Under the pieces are notes generated by a model. That model ran no database searches and was not told where the DNA came from. It was given only the letters and a program-made list of their open reading frames with translations. Of a stretch of DNA of 21,614 bases, positions 6,696-14,615 are shown piece by piece. Position numbers and translations under genes: made by a program. The stretch lies in the NCBI GenBank assembly GCA_018894775.1, contig JAHIPG010000171.1, forward strand, positions 1 through 21,614. Reading direction: 5' to 3'. The stretch comes from Nanobdellota archaeon. Lineage in GTDB: Archaea; Nanobdellota; Nanobdellia; SCGC-AAA011-G17; VGLX01. Within the stretch, counting starts at the first letter, position 1, and the number at the start of each line of letters is the position of its first letter.

Positions 6696-8513
6696 ATGTG
6701 CGGAATAGCCGGTGTTTATGGATTAAGTGATAAGAGGTTGGTAAAATCTATGTGTGATAAGCTGATACATAGAGGTCCGGATGAAGAGGGTTACTATACG
6801 GATGAAAATGTCTCTCTGGGGATGCGAAGACTAAGCATAATCGATTTAGAAACTGGAAGCCAGCCAATCTTTAATGAGGATAAATCCATGGTGGTGGTTT
6901 TCAACGGAGAGATTTATAACTTCAAGGAATTAAAAGAGGAGCTGGAAGGCAAAGGGCATAGATTTTATACTAACAGCGACACCGAAGTGATTGTCCACGC
7001 CTATGAGGAGTATTCTATCGATTTCATAAAAAAATTACAGGGGATGTTTTCAATAGCACTCTGGGATTCCAATACAAAAAGATTATTCTTGATAAGGGAC
7101 CCCATGGGGATAAAACCACTCTATTATTGTTATATAGATAAAAAATTATTGTTTGCTTCAGAGATTAAGGCTATTCTCGAATACGAGGAAATCAAGAAAA
7201 AAATAAATCCACAGGCCTTAAAAAAATATTTCGAACTAAGATACGTTCCGGCTCCTGAAACCTTATTTCAGGACATATATAAACTTCCCCCCGGGCATTA
7301 TATGAAAATAGAGGGGGGTAAAATAGAGAAAAAAAGATATTGGCAGCTCCATTCTGCGCCGATAGAAAAAAGTGAAAAATATTTTAAGGACGGGATTATC
7401 AAAAAGCTTAAAGACTCAGTACAGAAAAGATTGATTGCGGATGTTCCGCTGGGTGCTTTTCTATCCGGCGGTATAGATTCTTCCGTGGTAGTTGCCCTGA
7501 TGAGCCAGCTAAAGGATGAGCCTATCAAAACATTTTCAGTCTCCTTTGAGGGAAAGGAATATGATGAAAGTGTTTATGCTAATAGGGTTGCTGACCACTT
7601 TGGAACCGACCACCATGAAAAATTCGTAGATGTGGACGATGTTAATATTCTCCCGACCATCATAAAACATTTTGATGAACCCGTGGCAGATTCGGCCGCC
7701 ATACCCACCTATCTCCTCTCCAAACTAGCAAGAAAACACGTTAAGGTCGTGTTAACCGGGGAGGGCAGCGATGAACTCTTCGGAGGTTATGACAGGTATA
7801 CCTCAGAGCTGAAATATCAAAAATATTTTTCTCACCTTCCTTTATTTACAAAAAAAATTGCAGGTAGGCTTTCTGCTCATTTACCCAGAGAAAGCATTTT
7901 GAGGCCATACGCCAACTTCTTAAAATCACGGGAGAATGAAGTAACCGCTTATGAAGGGAGGTTAAAGGGATACAAGGCGTTTAGTCTCCTAAAAACAGGC
8001 AACGATTGTGGCTTGAGAGATATGGTGGAACAGAGTTTCCAGAACAAGCCGGACTATTTGGCAAAAATGACCTATTTTGACCTGAATTATTGGCTGCCGG
8101 ACGACCTTCTTATGAAGGTAGATAAGATGACCATGGCTAATTCTTTGGAGGCGCGGGTACCCTTCCTGGATCACAACTTCGTTAGTTTTGCCTATAACAT
8201 ACCCTCCTCTCATAAAATAAAAAATAATGTTGAGAAGTATATACTGAAGCAAAGCGTCAAAGAACTCCTGGCAAAGGACATAGTAAGAAGGGAAAAACAC
8301 GGGTTTAGTGTACCTATAAAAAAGTGGTTCGAAGAAGGAAAAGGACTGATAGGTCAAGAACTCTCTGCAGAGAATCTAAAGAAGGTGCCGTACCTTGATG
8401 TAAAGGCCGTGCAAAAGATGTTAAAGATACACAAGAGTGAGAAAATTAATTTTGAACAAAAACTCTGGAAGGTTTTGAACTATGTGATGTGGTGGGAGAT
8501 GTATATAGAATGA
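6696..8513 (+). CDS. asnB: glutamine-dependent asparagine synthetase-like amidotransferase
   Basis: A 605-aa class II (Ntn) glutamine amidotransferase fused to an AsnB synthetase domain. The start at 6696 gives MCGIAG, so Cys2 is the glutaminase nucleophile after Met removal. Glutaminase residues visible are RLSIIDL (45-51), NGEIYN (70-75) and SDTE (94-97). The ATP-pyrophosphatase loop is SGGIDSS at 257-263, followed by GEGSDELFGGY and the LPDDLLMKVDKMTMANSLEARVP-type core in the C-terminal half. The length is typical for AsnB. The biochemical default is aspartate plus glutamine plus ATP to asparagine. In polysaccharide loci such proteins (WbpS-type) are proposed to amidate uronic acids, and coupling to the GT4 gene here suggests that role. 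The sequence cannot separate the two. Confidence 0.9.
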   Translation: MCGIAGVYGLSDKRLVKSMCDKLIHRGPDEEGYYTDENVSLGMRRLSIIDLETGSQPIFNEDKSMVVVFNGEIYNFKELKEELEGKGHRFYTNSDTEVIVHAYEEYSIDFIKKLQGMFSIALWDSNTKRLFLIRDPMGIKPLYYCYIDKKLLFASEIKAILEYEEIKKKINPQALKKYFELRYVPAPETLFQDIYKLPPGHYMKIEGGKIEKKRYWQLHSAPIEKSEKYFKDGIIKKLKDSVQKRLIADVPLGAFLSGGIDSSVVVALMSQLKDEPIKTFSVSFEGKEYDESVYANRVADHFGTDHHEKFVDVDDVNILPTIIKHFDEPVADSAAIPTYLLSKLARKHVKVVLTGEGSDELFGGYDRYTSELKYQKYFSHLPLFTKKIAGRLSAHLPRESILRPYANFLKSRENEVTAYEGRLKGYKAFSLLKTGNDCGLRDMVEQSFQNKPDYLAKMTYFDLNYWLPDDLLMKVDKMTMANSLEARVPFLDHNFVSFAYNIPSSHKIKNNVEKYILKQSVKELLAKDIVRREKHGFSVPIKKWFEEGKGLIGQELSAENLKKVPYLDVKAVQKMLKIHKSEKINFEQKLWKVLNYVMWWEMYIE

Positions 8514-8531
8514 GATTTTCATCGATATTTC

Positions 8532-9578
8532 TTAGAGATAACATCCCCCACAATAGGATGGGATTTCGTTATCTTTGATTTTATCTCTGAACTCCACATA
8601 TTTTTTGGAATTCCAGATTTCCTTAAAGGGTTTATCCAGTATGTTCCCAAAATTAATGACCTCTGGATTTGCAATAATGCAGCAAGGAACCACGTACCCG
8701 TCCGTAGTTATGTAACAGGATTCCCAGGGCCAGGGGCATTTACTGTCTGTCCCGTACCAGTTGCTATAATAAAAATTAAGATTGAAATTCAATTTTTTTG
8801 CAAGTTCAGTAGACTCTTCCTTAATCCTTTTTAGTTCATCGGAGTTTATATCCAGTAGAAAATCTTCCAGTTTCTCCTTCATATCTTCTTTACCCCAAAA
8901 CCCCAATTTTGTCTGAACTGTTAATTTATCGACACCCAAGTCCGCACATAATTCTATCATTTCTGGAATTTCAGAATAATTTTCGGTGGTTGCAACCATC
9001 CATACATTAATCCGGGGTAATCTGGATGTGCCTCTTAATTTTATTAACGTTTTAATGTTGCCTATAACCTTTTCAAACTTTGCCCCCCTTCGAATTTTAT
9101 CGTATGTTTCTTTAGTTGCTCCATCAAGGCTAATGGAGATGGCAGTAAGCTTACTGTTTATTATTCTTCTTGCCATGGATTCATCGATTAAAGTTCCATT
9201 TGAATTTGTTCTCACGATAATTTTTTTAGAACTCGCATAATCTATCATCCCCCATAAATCCTTATTTAACAGCGGCTCACCCATGCCCTGTAACTTAATT
9301 ATCAGCAGATTCGGGAATTGGTCGACTATTCTTTTAAAATCGATAAGACTCAGGTCCCTCACTTTTTTGCCCCGTTCCCAGCCTGGTACTTGGCAGTATT
9401 TACAGTTTAGGTTACATCTCACTGTTGGCTCAATATCCAGAGAAAATGGATGAAAAGAAATCTTCGATTTATACTTGGTGAAATATTTTATTCCAAGCAG
9501 ATTAAGAGATGTTTTTGGTGATTTCGATAGGCATGATTTTATTGCTTCCCTGCGCATAAAAGAAATGTTAACATTCAT
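8532..9578 (-). CDS. radical SAM protein with SPASM domain
   Basis: A 348-aa radical SAM enzyme. The 4Fe-4S motif CxxxCxxC is C55, C59, C62 (CNLNCKYC), preceded by the strand LDIEPTVR. GMGEPLLN follows, matching the glycine-rich SAM-binding motif. The C-terminal SPASM-type region has CPWPWESC, VPCC, an NFGNILDKPFKEIWNS signature and terminal CGGC, implying auxiliary clusters. Such proteins act on peptides or on sugars and cyclitols (dehydrogenases, epimerases, mutases); the substrate here is unknown. The start at 9578 is chosen because the ATG follows the upstream gene's TAA by 1 nt; an open extension to 9656 would overlap that gene by 77 nt. It converges on the asparagine synthetase-like gene with an 18-nt T-rich gap. 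Confidence 0.88.
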   Translation of the reverse strand: MNVNISFMRREAIKSCLSKSPKTSLNLLGIKYFTKYKSKISFHPFSLDIEPTVRCNLNCKYCQVPGWERGKKVRDLSLIDFKRIVDQFPNLLIIKLQGMGEPLLNKDLWGMIDYASSKKIIVRTNSNGTLIDESMARRIINSKLTAISISLDGATKETYDKIRRGAKFEKVIGNIKTLIKLRGTSRLPRINVWMVATTENYSEIPEMIELCADLGVDKLTVQTKLGFWGKEDMKEKLEDFLLDINSDELKRIKEESTELAKKLNFNLNFYYSNWYGTDSKCPWPWESCYITTDGYVVPCCIIANPEVINFGNILDKPFKEIWNSKKYVEFRDKIKDNEIPSYCGGCYL

Positions 9579-9579
9579 C

Positions 9580-10350
9580 TTACTTCTTCTGAAAGATATA
9601 TAACTTCCTGGGTCTAAACGGCTTTCTGGAGATAAGCGTAAAAATTCGTATAGCAATGATTCTAATCAAAGTCGAGGGGCTTTTTAGAACATCGAGATAT
9701 ATATTCCTCTTTTTATTTACGAAATTTCTCTGAAAATTATCAATGGTCAACTGAGGTGGATAAATATTTTTGTCCATGTCATCATTGAAATGGATTAATC
9801 TAAAATCAGAGTTTTTTTGAACGGTTTCTACAAAATCCTCTTTGTCAAAGTGATAGGGGTGTGGCTTATCAAACCATCTATTCGTGTATCTGAAAAACAA
9901 TTTAGAAAGATTATCGTTATACGTGCATAGCGATAATATCAAATATCCCTTATCCATGGTTAAATCACTGATTTTCCGTATTGCTTCATTCATATTCTTA
10001 ACATGGTCTATGACGTTTAAAGAGAAAAGAAGATCGAATTTAGCATCTGCCTTATAATCTTCAACCCCTGTCTTCTCAAATCTAAAATTACCGGGAACTT
10101 TAGGTATTGAAAAAGGGTCAAGTGCATAAAGATTCCCCTTAGTGAGTATCGATACAAAAGGGACATAACCACAACCAACCTCTAAAACTCTTGTATCTTC
10201 ATCAATTTTTATTTTCAGAATAGGTTCAATATATTCCAATAATACTTTGTATCTGCCTTTCCGAAATTTTATTTCAAACTCCTCTATCTCTTTTTCCTCA
10301 CCATAAAACCTCTCCGTAGATGACCATCTCGTGCTTTTAGTATCACTCAT
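9580..10350 (-). CDS. class I SAM-dependent methyltransferase
   Basis: A 256-aa methyltransferase with motif I VLEVGCG at 55-61, a following YALDPFS strand-2 acidic site, and FDLLFSLNVIDHVKN as motif II/III. The C-terminal part is rich in basic and aromatic residues and could contact a membrane or glycolipid. Its ATG overlaps the stop of the upstream methyltransferase gene (ATGA, 10347-10350), and the radical SAM gene starts 1 nt after its own stop. It is therefore one cistron of a coupled operon. O-methylation of a sugar or phosphate in the glycan is inferred from context only. Confidence 0.82.
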   Translation of the reverse strand: MSDTKSTRWSSTERFYGEEKEIEEFEIKFRKGRYKVLLEYIEPILKIKIDEDTRVLEVGCGYVPFVSILTKGNLYALDPFSIPKVPGNFRFEKTGVEDYKADAKFDLLFSLNVIDHVKNMNEAIRKISDLTMDKGYLILSLCTYNDNLSKLFFRYTNRWFDKPHPYHFDKEDFVETVQKNSDFRLIHFNDDMDKNIYPPQLTIDNFQRNFVNKKRNIYLDVLKSPSTLIRIIAIRIFTLISRKPFRPRKLYIFQKK

Positions 10351-11180
10351 TTTCTTGCTAAGACAAAAATTTCATTGCCCGCTTCTTCATTGTATACTAT
10401 AGTTTTCTCTACTCTAAAACCAGTTTTCTCCAGCAAAGAATATATTGATTTTTCTGAGAATAAAAACGTATGTTCCATTGCATAACCCGGATGATTTATG
10501 GCAAGAGTGATGAACATATGTCCCCCTTTATTCAATATCAGATGGATTTTTTTTAGGATACTTACCGGGTCTCTTAGATGGTCCAGAGAAAGAAGGATAG
10601 TTACCAAATCAAACCTTTCATCTGTTTTGAAATCCTCGAAGAATCCATTAAACGTCTTGATCCTTAGAAATTTGTTGGCAAACTCGGCATACTGTTTCGT
10701 TGGTTCAACCCCAAAAACCTTCCAGCCCCTTGCCCTCAATAAATAGAGAAATTTTCCATTGCTGCTTCCAATATCTAAGACAGAACCCTTTTCGTTTAAT
10801 ATAGGTTTTAAAAAATCCAGGTTCCTTTTATTATAGTTTGAGTAGGGGATTAACCATCTTAATCTCCTCATCCAACTAATTTTTTTTGGTCTGTATCTCT
10901 CTTTATAGAGCTCATTTAACTCGGAATAATCAGGATTTATGTTAAATTCAACGTCGCAGGTATTGCATTTCCAATAATCCAATTTTGAGTTTGAAAATCG
11001 CGTTGTTTTAGAAAGCCTGGGGAGTATATCTTTATAGTCTATCTTTGTTGTATCTACAGAGAGACATAATGGGCAAACAACATCGTCATTTTTGTAAATG
11101 TTTAGCTTCCCCTCTTCTTTTACAACAGTATGAGCTCCTTTTTCACCGGTTATCTTCCGCCTGCCCCCCTCACTCTTCAT
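10347..11180 (-). CDS. SAM-dependent methyltransferase with N-terminal zinc-ribbon-like Cys pairs
   Basis: A 277-aa protein with four cysteines spaced as a metal site (C36, C39 and C72, C75), then a methyltransferase core with VLDIGSSNGKFLYLL at 134-148. Motif I has SSNG in place of GCGTG, a common variant in this group. The layout resembles sugar methyltransferases that place a zinc-binding segment before the catalytic domain (Methyltransf_13-type C-methyltransferases), but it lacks their long C-terminal domain. It shares layout and motif wording with the partial gene at 21051. The first 30 residues are polar and low in conservation features, so the true start could be internal, though the ATG overlaps the upstream stop (ATGA). 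A sugar substrate is inferred. Confidence 0.82.
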   Translation of the reverse strand: MKSEGGRRKITGEKGAHTVVKEEGKLNIYKNDDVVCPLCLSVDTTKIDYKDILPRLSKTTRFSNSKLDYWKCNTCDVEFNINPDYSELNELYKERYRPKKISWMRRLRWLIPYSNYNKRNLDFLKPILNEKGSVLDIGSSNGKFLYLLRARGWKVFGVEPTKQYAEFANKFLRIKTFNGFFEDFKTDERFDLVTILLSLDHLRDPVSILKKIHLILNKGGHMFITLAINHPGYAMEHTFLFSEKSIYSLLEKTGFRVEKTIVYNEEAGNEIFVLARK

Positions 11181-11848
11181 TTAGAGGCGCCTCCTCGGTC
11201 ATTACGTCGTATAAAGGTAATGAAGATATTTTTCAACCAAGCAAGATTGATAAAAACTGCAAAGAAGATTAATACCAGCAGAAGTTGATTTAATAATGCC
11301 CCGACAGTTATAATAAAATACTGCATTCCTACATCAAGTCCTATCAACTTGTAGGGTTTTTCTTTCTCTAAGGGCAGATTGAATATAGCGATTTTAAATA
11401 ACGACAAATATCTCCACAGGGCAGTGCTCGCTGTAGCAAATAAACCTAGAATCAAAATGTAAATCGAAGGATATTGCTGATAAACTCCAATGCTGATTCC
11501 AGCTAATATTAAAAAATCTTTTACTCTGTCAAGTGCTCCATCAAACCACCGTCCAAAATCACTACATTGATTCTTAATCCGTGCTATTTCTCCGTCTGCA
11601 AGGTCTAAGATAATGGCAATCCAGGCAAAAATTCCCCCTAAGAGGGTAAATCTATATTCATTCAAAGAAAATGAAACGGAGGCAAGAACTACGAATATAA
11701 AGGATAAGAACGTTACCTGATTTGCTGTGATGGGTGTTCTTATCAGTATGTGGGTTATGGGATATGACCATAATCTTATAAACTGCATGAGTAAGGACTC
11801 TTTGATTTTCTTCTTTCTCTTTGATAAATCTAGTTTCTTTTCATGCAT
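11177..11848 (-). CDS. CDP-alcohol phosphatidyltransferase family protein
   Basis: A 223-aa membrane enzyme that transfers a phosphoalcohol from a CDP-activated donor to an alcohol. The family signature is complete: D82-x2-D85-G86-x2-A89-R90-x8-G99-x3-D103-x3-D107, the two-metal catalytic site. Hydrophobic segments lie at about 45-60, 68-84, 113-130 and near the C-terminus, with a very basic first 20 residues. The ATG at 11848 is preferred; the longer frame begins with TTG at 11869 and would overlap the upstream GT2 by 14 bp. In archaea, members make archaetidylinositol phosphate or di-myo-inositol phosphate. Here, between a GT2 and methyltransferases, it may attach a phosphoalcohol (such as inositol or glycerol phosphate) to glycan or anchor. 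The donor and acceptor are unknown. Confidence 0.88.
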   Translation of the reverse strand: MHEKKLDLSKRKKKIKESLLMQFIRLWSYPITHILIRTPITANQVTFLSFIFVVLASVSFSLNEYRFTLLGGIFAWIAIILDLADGEIARIKNQCSDFGRWFDGALDRVKDFLILAGISIGVYQQYPSIYILILGLFATASTALWRYLSLFKIAIFNLPLEKEKPYKLIGLDVGMQYFIITVGALLNQLLLVLIFFAVFINLAWLKNIFITFIRRNDRGGASK

Positions 11849-11855
11849 TTTCGAT

Positions 11856-12920
11856 TTATGACATTTCAATTGTATCTAACTTCACAATTTTACAATATAA
11901 ATGAAACATCCCATTTACGAATGTTAAGAATATCCCAAGGACCTTATTATTGACTTTTACCTTATCATAAAACTTACAGCTCATCTGCCGTATAATCTTT
12001 TCATCAGAAACAACTCTTTGTTTTTGGATGTGTCTTCTTTTCTGCATTATTTTTCTTGGATGTGATAAAATCCATAGATATGACCTGATTCTCGGTACGA
12101 TGTTATTTGGTTCAGAGAGATTCAAAAGGATTGCGCCGAAAACTGCCAAGGGAAGTGTCTTGATTAGATTCTTCGGTTCATAGAACAATAATAGATTCAT
12201 CATCCTATTCCTTTCACCGAGATAAACGAAATAATTTCTCATCCTCCGGGTAGATGTTTTTTTGACTACGTTATGGAAATGATGAAGTGCGTATTTTGTT
12301 GATAATAGATTTCTATAGCCTTTCAGTTTCAACAGCCATCCAAGGTATGTGTCTTCTGCGTAGATGAAATATTCCGAATCGAAGGGCAGGTCAACCAGCT
12401 TTTTTTTATAGATGAAGGAAACGCCTTTTATGGAGAAGATATCAACAAACCTCCTCTCTTTTAATTCATTTTTGTAGGTATAGCTCGCAAAATAACCCAA
12501 TAGTGTGAGGGTGAATCCAAAAAGTTTAAAATTCCAGTCACTTTTTTTGCCCTCCCTTATCTCTATGGAGGAGATAGAACCAACGTCATCCCCACCCTCA
12601 ATACCTTCAACGAGGTTATTTAACCAGTCTTTTTCAACTAGGGTGTCATTATTCAGAATAACCACGTATTCTCCCTGTGCCTGTCTCGCCCCCTCGTTGT
12701 TCCCCCCGGCATATCCCAGATTTTTGGAGTTCTCAATGAGCCTGATTTTAGGATTGTCTGAAAATTCCTTCCTGAACCTCTCCACAGAATTATCGTCACT
12801 TCCATTGTCAACCAGCAAAATTTCAAAATCCTTGTAATCCTGTTCAAGAACACTCTTAACGCAATTTACCGTAAACTCCGGTTGATTCCAGTTTAAAATT
12901 ATTATGGAAACTTGAGGCAT
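11856..12920 (-). CDS. GT2-family glycosyltransferase (rhamnosyltransferase-like)
   Basis: A 354-aa inverting GT-A glycosyltransferase. The N-terminal strand VSIIILNWNQPE is at 4-15, the nucleotide-binding VDNGSDD at 37-43, GYAGGNNEG at 69-77, and LNND at 89-92 supplies the metal-binding position (NND rather than DxD). ED at 189-190, followed by GWLLKLKGY, is the catalytic-base region. This arrangement matches the rhamnosyl/N-acetylglucosaminyl dTDP-sugar GT2 group common in O-antigen loci; donor identity is not readable. About 130 C-terminal residues are basic with one hydrophobic stretch. A small ORF on the same strand ends 1 nt before its ATG, giving a TGA-A-ATG junction. Confidence 0.88.
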   Translation of the reverse strand: MPQVSIIILNWNQPEFTVNCVKSVLEQDYKDFEILLVDNGSDDNSVERFRKEFSDNPKIRLIENSKNLGYAGGNNEGARQAQGEYVVILNNDTLVEKDWLNNLVEGIEGGDDVGSISSIEIREGKKSDWNFKLFGFTLTLLGYFASYTYKNELKERRFVDIFSIKGVSFIYKKKLVDLPFDSEYFIYAEDTYLGWLLKLKGYRNLLSTKYALHHFHNVVKKTSTRRMRNYFVYLGERNRMMNLLLFYEPKNLIKTLPLAVFGAILLNLSEPNNIVPRIRSYLWILSHPRKIMQKRRHIQKQRVVSDEKIIRQMSCKFYDKVKVNNKVLGIFLTFVNGMFHLYCKIVKLDTIEMS

Positions 12921-12921
12921 T

Positions 12922-13017
12922 TCAATCTAACAATCCTTTCTCTCTTAATTCTTGCGCGGCTTTTTCAGATTTATCTTCTGCTTCAACCCCTCCCGACCAC
13001 TGCATTATCTCTTTCAC
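12922..13017 (-). CDS. possible 31-aa small protein upstream of GT2 (or gene remnant)
   Basis: A GTG at 13017 opens a 31-codon frame that starts VKEIMQWSGGVEAEDK, ends in KGLLD and stops TGA at 12922-12924, 1 nt before the GT2 ATG. An ATG at 13005 gives a 27-residue version. A TATA-like TTTTTATAT on the minus strand (13039-13047) is centred 26 nt before the GTG, the spacing for a leaderless start. The peptide is amphipathic and strongly charged, and looks protein-like rather than random. In-frame reading upstream meets a TAA after four more codons (IKVV). It could be a leader peptide coupling translation to the GT2 gene, a small regulator, or the C-terminal scrap of a deleted gene. I do not recognise a family. 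Confidence 0.35.
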   Translation of the reverse strand: MKEIMQWSGGVEAEDKSEKAAQELREKGLLD

Positions 13018-13038
13018 GATAACTACTTTGATTTAGAA

Positions 13039-13047
13039 ATATAAAAA
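13039..13047 (-). promoter_or_regulatory. TATA-like box for the minus operon 13017-8532
   Basis: On the minus strand this reads TTTTTATAT. It is the best TATA candidate upstream of the GT2 gene. It predicts transcription starting near 13017, giving either a leaderless small ORF or a roughly 97-nt leader before the GT2 ATG. Confidence 0.4.
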
Positions 13048-13120
13048 TTTATTAGGTCATGTTACATATCAGCCCAAATGGTTATTTTTTTATATCCCAA
13101 AGAATAATAGATATGCTAGA

Positions 13121-13128
13121 ATATTTAG
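13121..13128 (+). promoter_or_regulatory. TATA-like box for the plus operon starting at 13152
   Basis: ATATTTAG is centred about 27 nt before the ATG at 13152, with no Shine-Dalgarno between, again the leaderless arrangement. A second AT-rich block, TTTTTTTATAT, lies further upstream at about 13085-13094. Both are in the 134-bp region shared with the divergent minus operon. Confidence 0.4.
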
Positions 13129-13151
13129 GATACTCAACTACGTAAATTAAA

Positions 13152-14591
13152 ATGAGGGTATTATTAATCCAACCATCACATACTTTCGATGGAGGTAGCA
13201 GAGCACCAGAGTGTATTCCGCTGGGTCTTACATACATTGGTAAAGTCTTACAGAATGGAGGACACGAAGTTGAGATTTTGGATATTTGGTTGCATCAGTA
13301 TAACAGAGAACAGACAATTGAAAAGATAAAGAAACTTGATTATGATATGGTAGGCATCAGTGCACTATCAACACAGTATTCTTATGTTAGATGGCTGAGT
13401 GACACACTTAAAAAGTATAATAATGGCCCAATCTTTTTGGGAGGTGCATTACCTACGTTTAGTGCAGAGGTGGTTTTAAAGAACACAAAGGTGGATATTT
13501 GTATTATAGGCGAGGGGGAAGTGACGATTAAAGAGATGATGGATAATATCGGTAAACTCGATAATGTGGAGGGGATATTTTTTAAGGAGGGGAATGAAAT
13601 ATTCAAGAATCCTTCAAGACCACCCATAAAAAACCTTGATGAAGTGGAATTCCCGGCATGGGATTTAATCGATGTCGAAAAATACATTACCTTGAATAGT
13701 ATTGGAAACAAGCGAAAAATGCAGGTCGTATCCGGCAGGGGATGCCCTTATAACTGCCGTTTCTGCTCAAAAACATTTAAGGGTTATCGATGCAGGTCTG
13801 TAAAAAATATTATTGATGAGATTAAAACCTTGATTGATAGATACGGCATAAATCACATTGATTTCCTGGATGAGCTAGTAGTTATCAGCAAGAAAAGGAT
13901 ATTTGAGTTGTGTGATGCCATTGAACCATTAAACATCCAGTGGTCTTGCCAGGGAAGGGTTAATCTCGTGAACTATGAAATTCTAAAGCGTATGAAAAAA
14001 GCAAACTGTGTCTCTGTGGGCTATGGCGTCGAGTCTGGAAGCCAGAAGATACTTGATAATATGAATAAACAAATAAGAGTAAAGCAATCAAAAGAAGCAA
14101 TCATTAATACACTAAATCTTGGAATGACTACAGCCGTTCAGATGATGTACGGTTATCCCGGGGAAACGCTTGAAACACTTGATGAAACCGTTCACTTTTT
14201 TGATGATTTACCCTATACTGGAGTTGCCTTCCTATCGCCAACCACACCAATTCCCGGTTCGCCGTTATATGATGAATGTCTGAAGAATGGAATGATAAAG
14301 GATGAGGTAAAATATTTAGAGTCTCTTTCAGCAGGGTATCTTGCACTATATACCAAAGCTGTAATGAAAAACACAATCAACTTTACTTCATTTAGTGACG
14401 AGGACTATTGGAGACTTAAAAAAGATGCAGAATGGAGAATATTCAAACATCAATTCAGGAGATTTCCATTCTACTTCTTAAGGCGGTATTGGTTAAAAAC
14501 AATAAAATATTACAAACGATGGGGGATTAAAAAGTTATTCCATAGGGTCTATATGGCCCTTAAGAGATTTGCTTCAGGTAGACCTGCTTAG
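13152..14591 (+). CDS. radical SAM protein with B12-binding-type N-terminal domain
   Basis: A 479-aa protein. Residues 1 to about 135 have the Rossmann-like pattern of cobalamin-binding domains (MRVLLIQPS, GLTYIGKVLQNGGHEVEILD, DICIIGEGE), but I do not see the DxHxxG cobalt-ligand motif, so any cobalamin would be bound base-off without that His. The radical SAM core starts at the CxxxCxxC of C198, C202, C205 (CPYNCRFC) within VSGRGCPYNC. GYGVESGSQKIL and a GYPGET motif follow, then a basic C-terminal tail. Relatives methylate unactivated carbons or do other radical chemistry. Here it heads the ulosonic-acid-like gene run, 24 nt before the cytidylyltransferase gene. C-methylation of a sugar is possible, but the substrate is unknown. 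Confidence 0.85.
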   Translation: MRVLLIQPSHTFDGGSRAPECIPLGLTYIGKVLQNGGHEVEILDIWLHQYNREQTIEKIKKLDYDMVGISALSTQYSYVRWLSDTLKKYNNGPIFLGGALPTFSAEVVLKNTKVDICIIGEGEVTIKEMMDNIGKLDNVEGIFFKEGNEIFKNPSRPPIKNLDEVEFPAWDLIDVEKYITLNSIGNKRKMQVVSGRGCPYNCRFCSKTFKGYRCRSVKNIIDEIKTLIDRYGINHIDFLDELVVISKKRIFELCDAIEPLNIQWSCQGRVNLVNYEILKRMKKANCVSVGYGVESGSQKILDNMNKQIRVKQSKEAIINTLNLGMTTAVQMMYGYPGETLETLDETVHFFDDLPYTGVAFLSPTTPIPGSPLYDECLKNGMIKDEVKYLESLSAGYLALYTKAVMKNTINFTSFSDEDYWRLKKDAEWRIFKHQFRRFPFYFLRRYWLKTIKYYKRWGIKKLFHRVYMALKRFASGRPA

Positions 14592-14615
14592 AAAACTAAC
14601 ATATTACCCAAAAAG

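Noticed and set aside
7989..8357. 122-aa minus-strand open frame inside the AsnB-like gene
   Set aside because: The AsnB C-terminal motifs are on the plus strand. The antisense product has no domain features and no promoter.
9579..9656. N-terminal extension of the radical SAM protein to 9656
   Set aside because: It would overlap the methyltransferase by 77 bp. The ATG at 9578 follows that gene's stop by 1 nt, matching the tight spacing of the operon.
11849..11869. TTG start adding seven residues to the CDP-alcohol phosphatidyltransferase
   Set aside because: It would overlap the GT2 gene and use a weak start codon. The ATG at 11848 lies 7 nt after the GT2 stop and keeps the whole domain.
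12505..12837. 110-aa plus-strand open frame over the GT2 gene
   Set aside because: Antisense to a well-supported GT2. The product is Ser/Leu-rich with no recognisable motif and no start signal.
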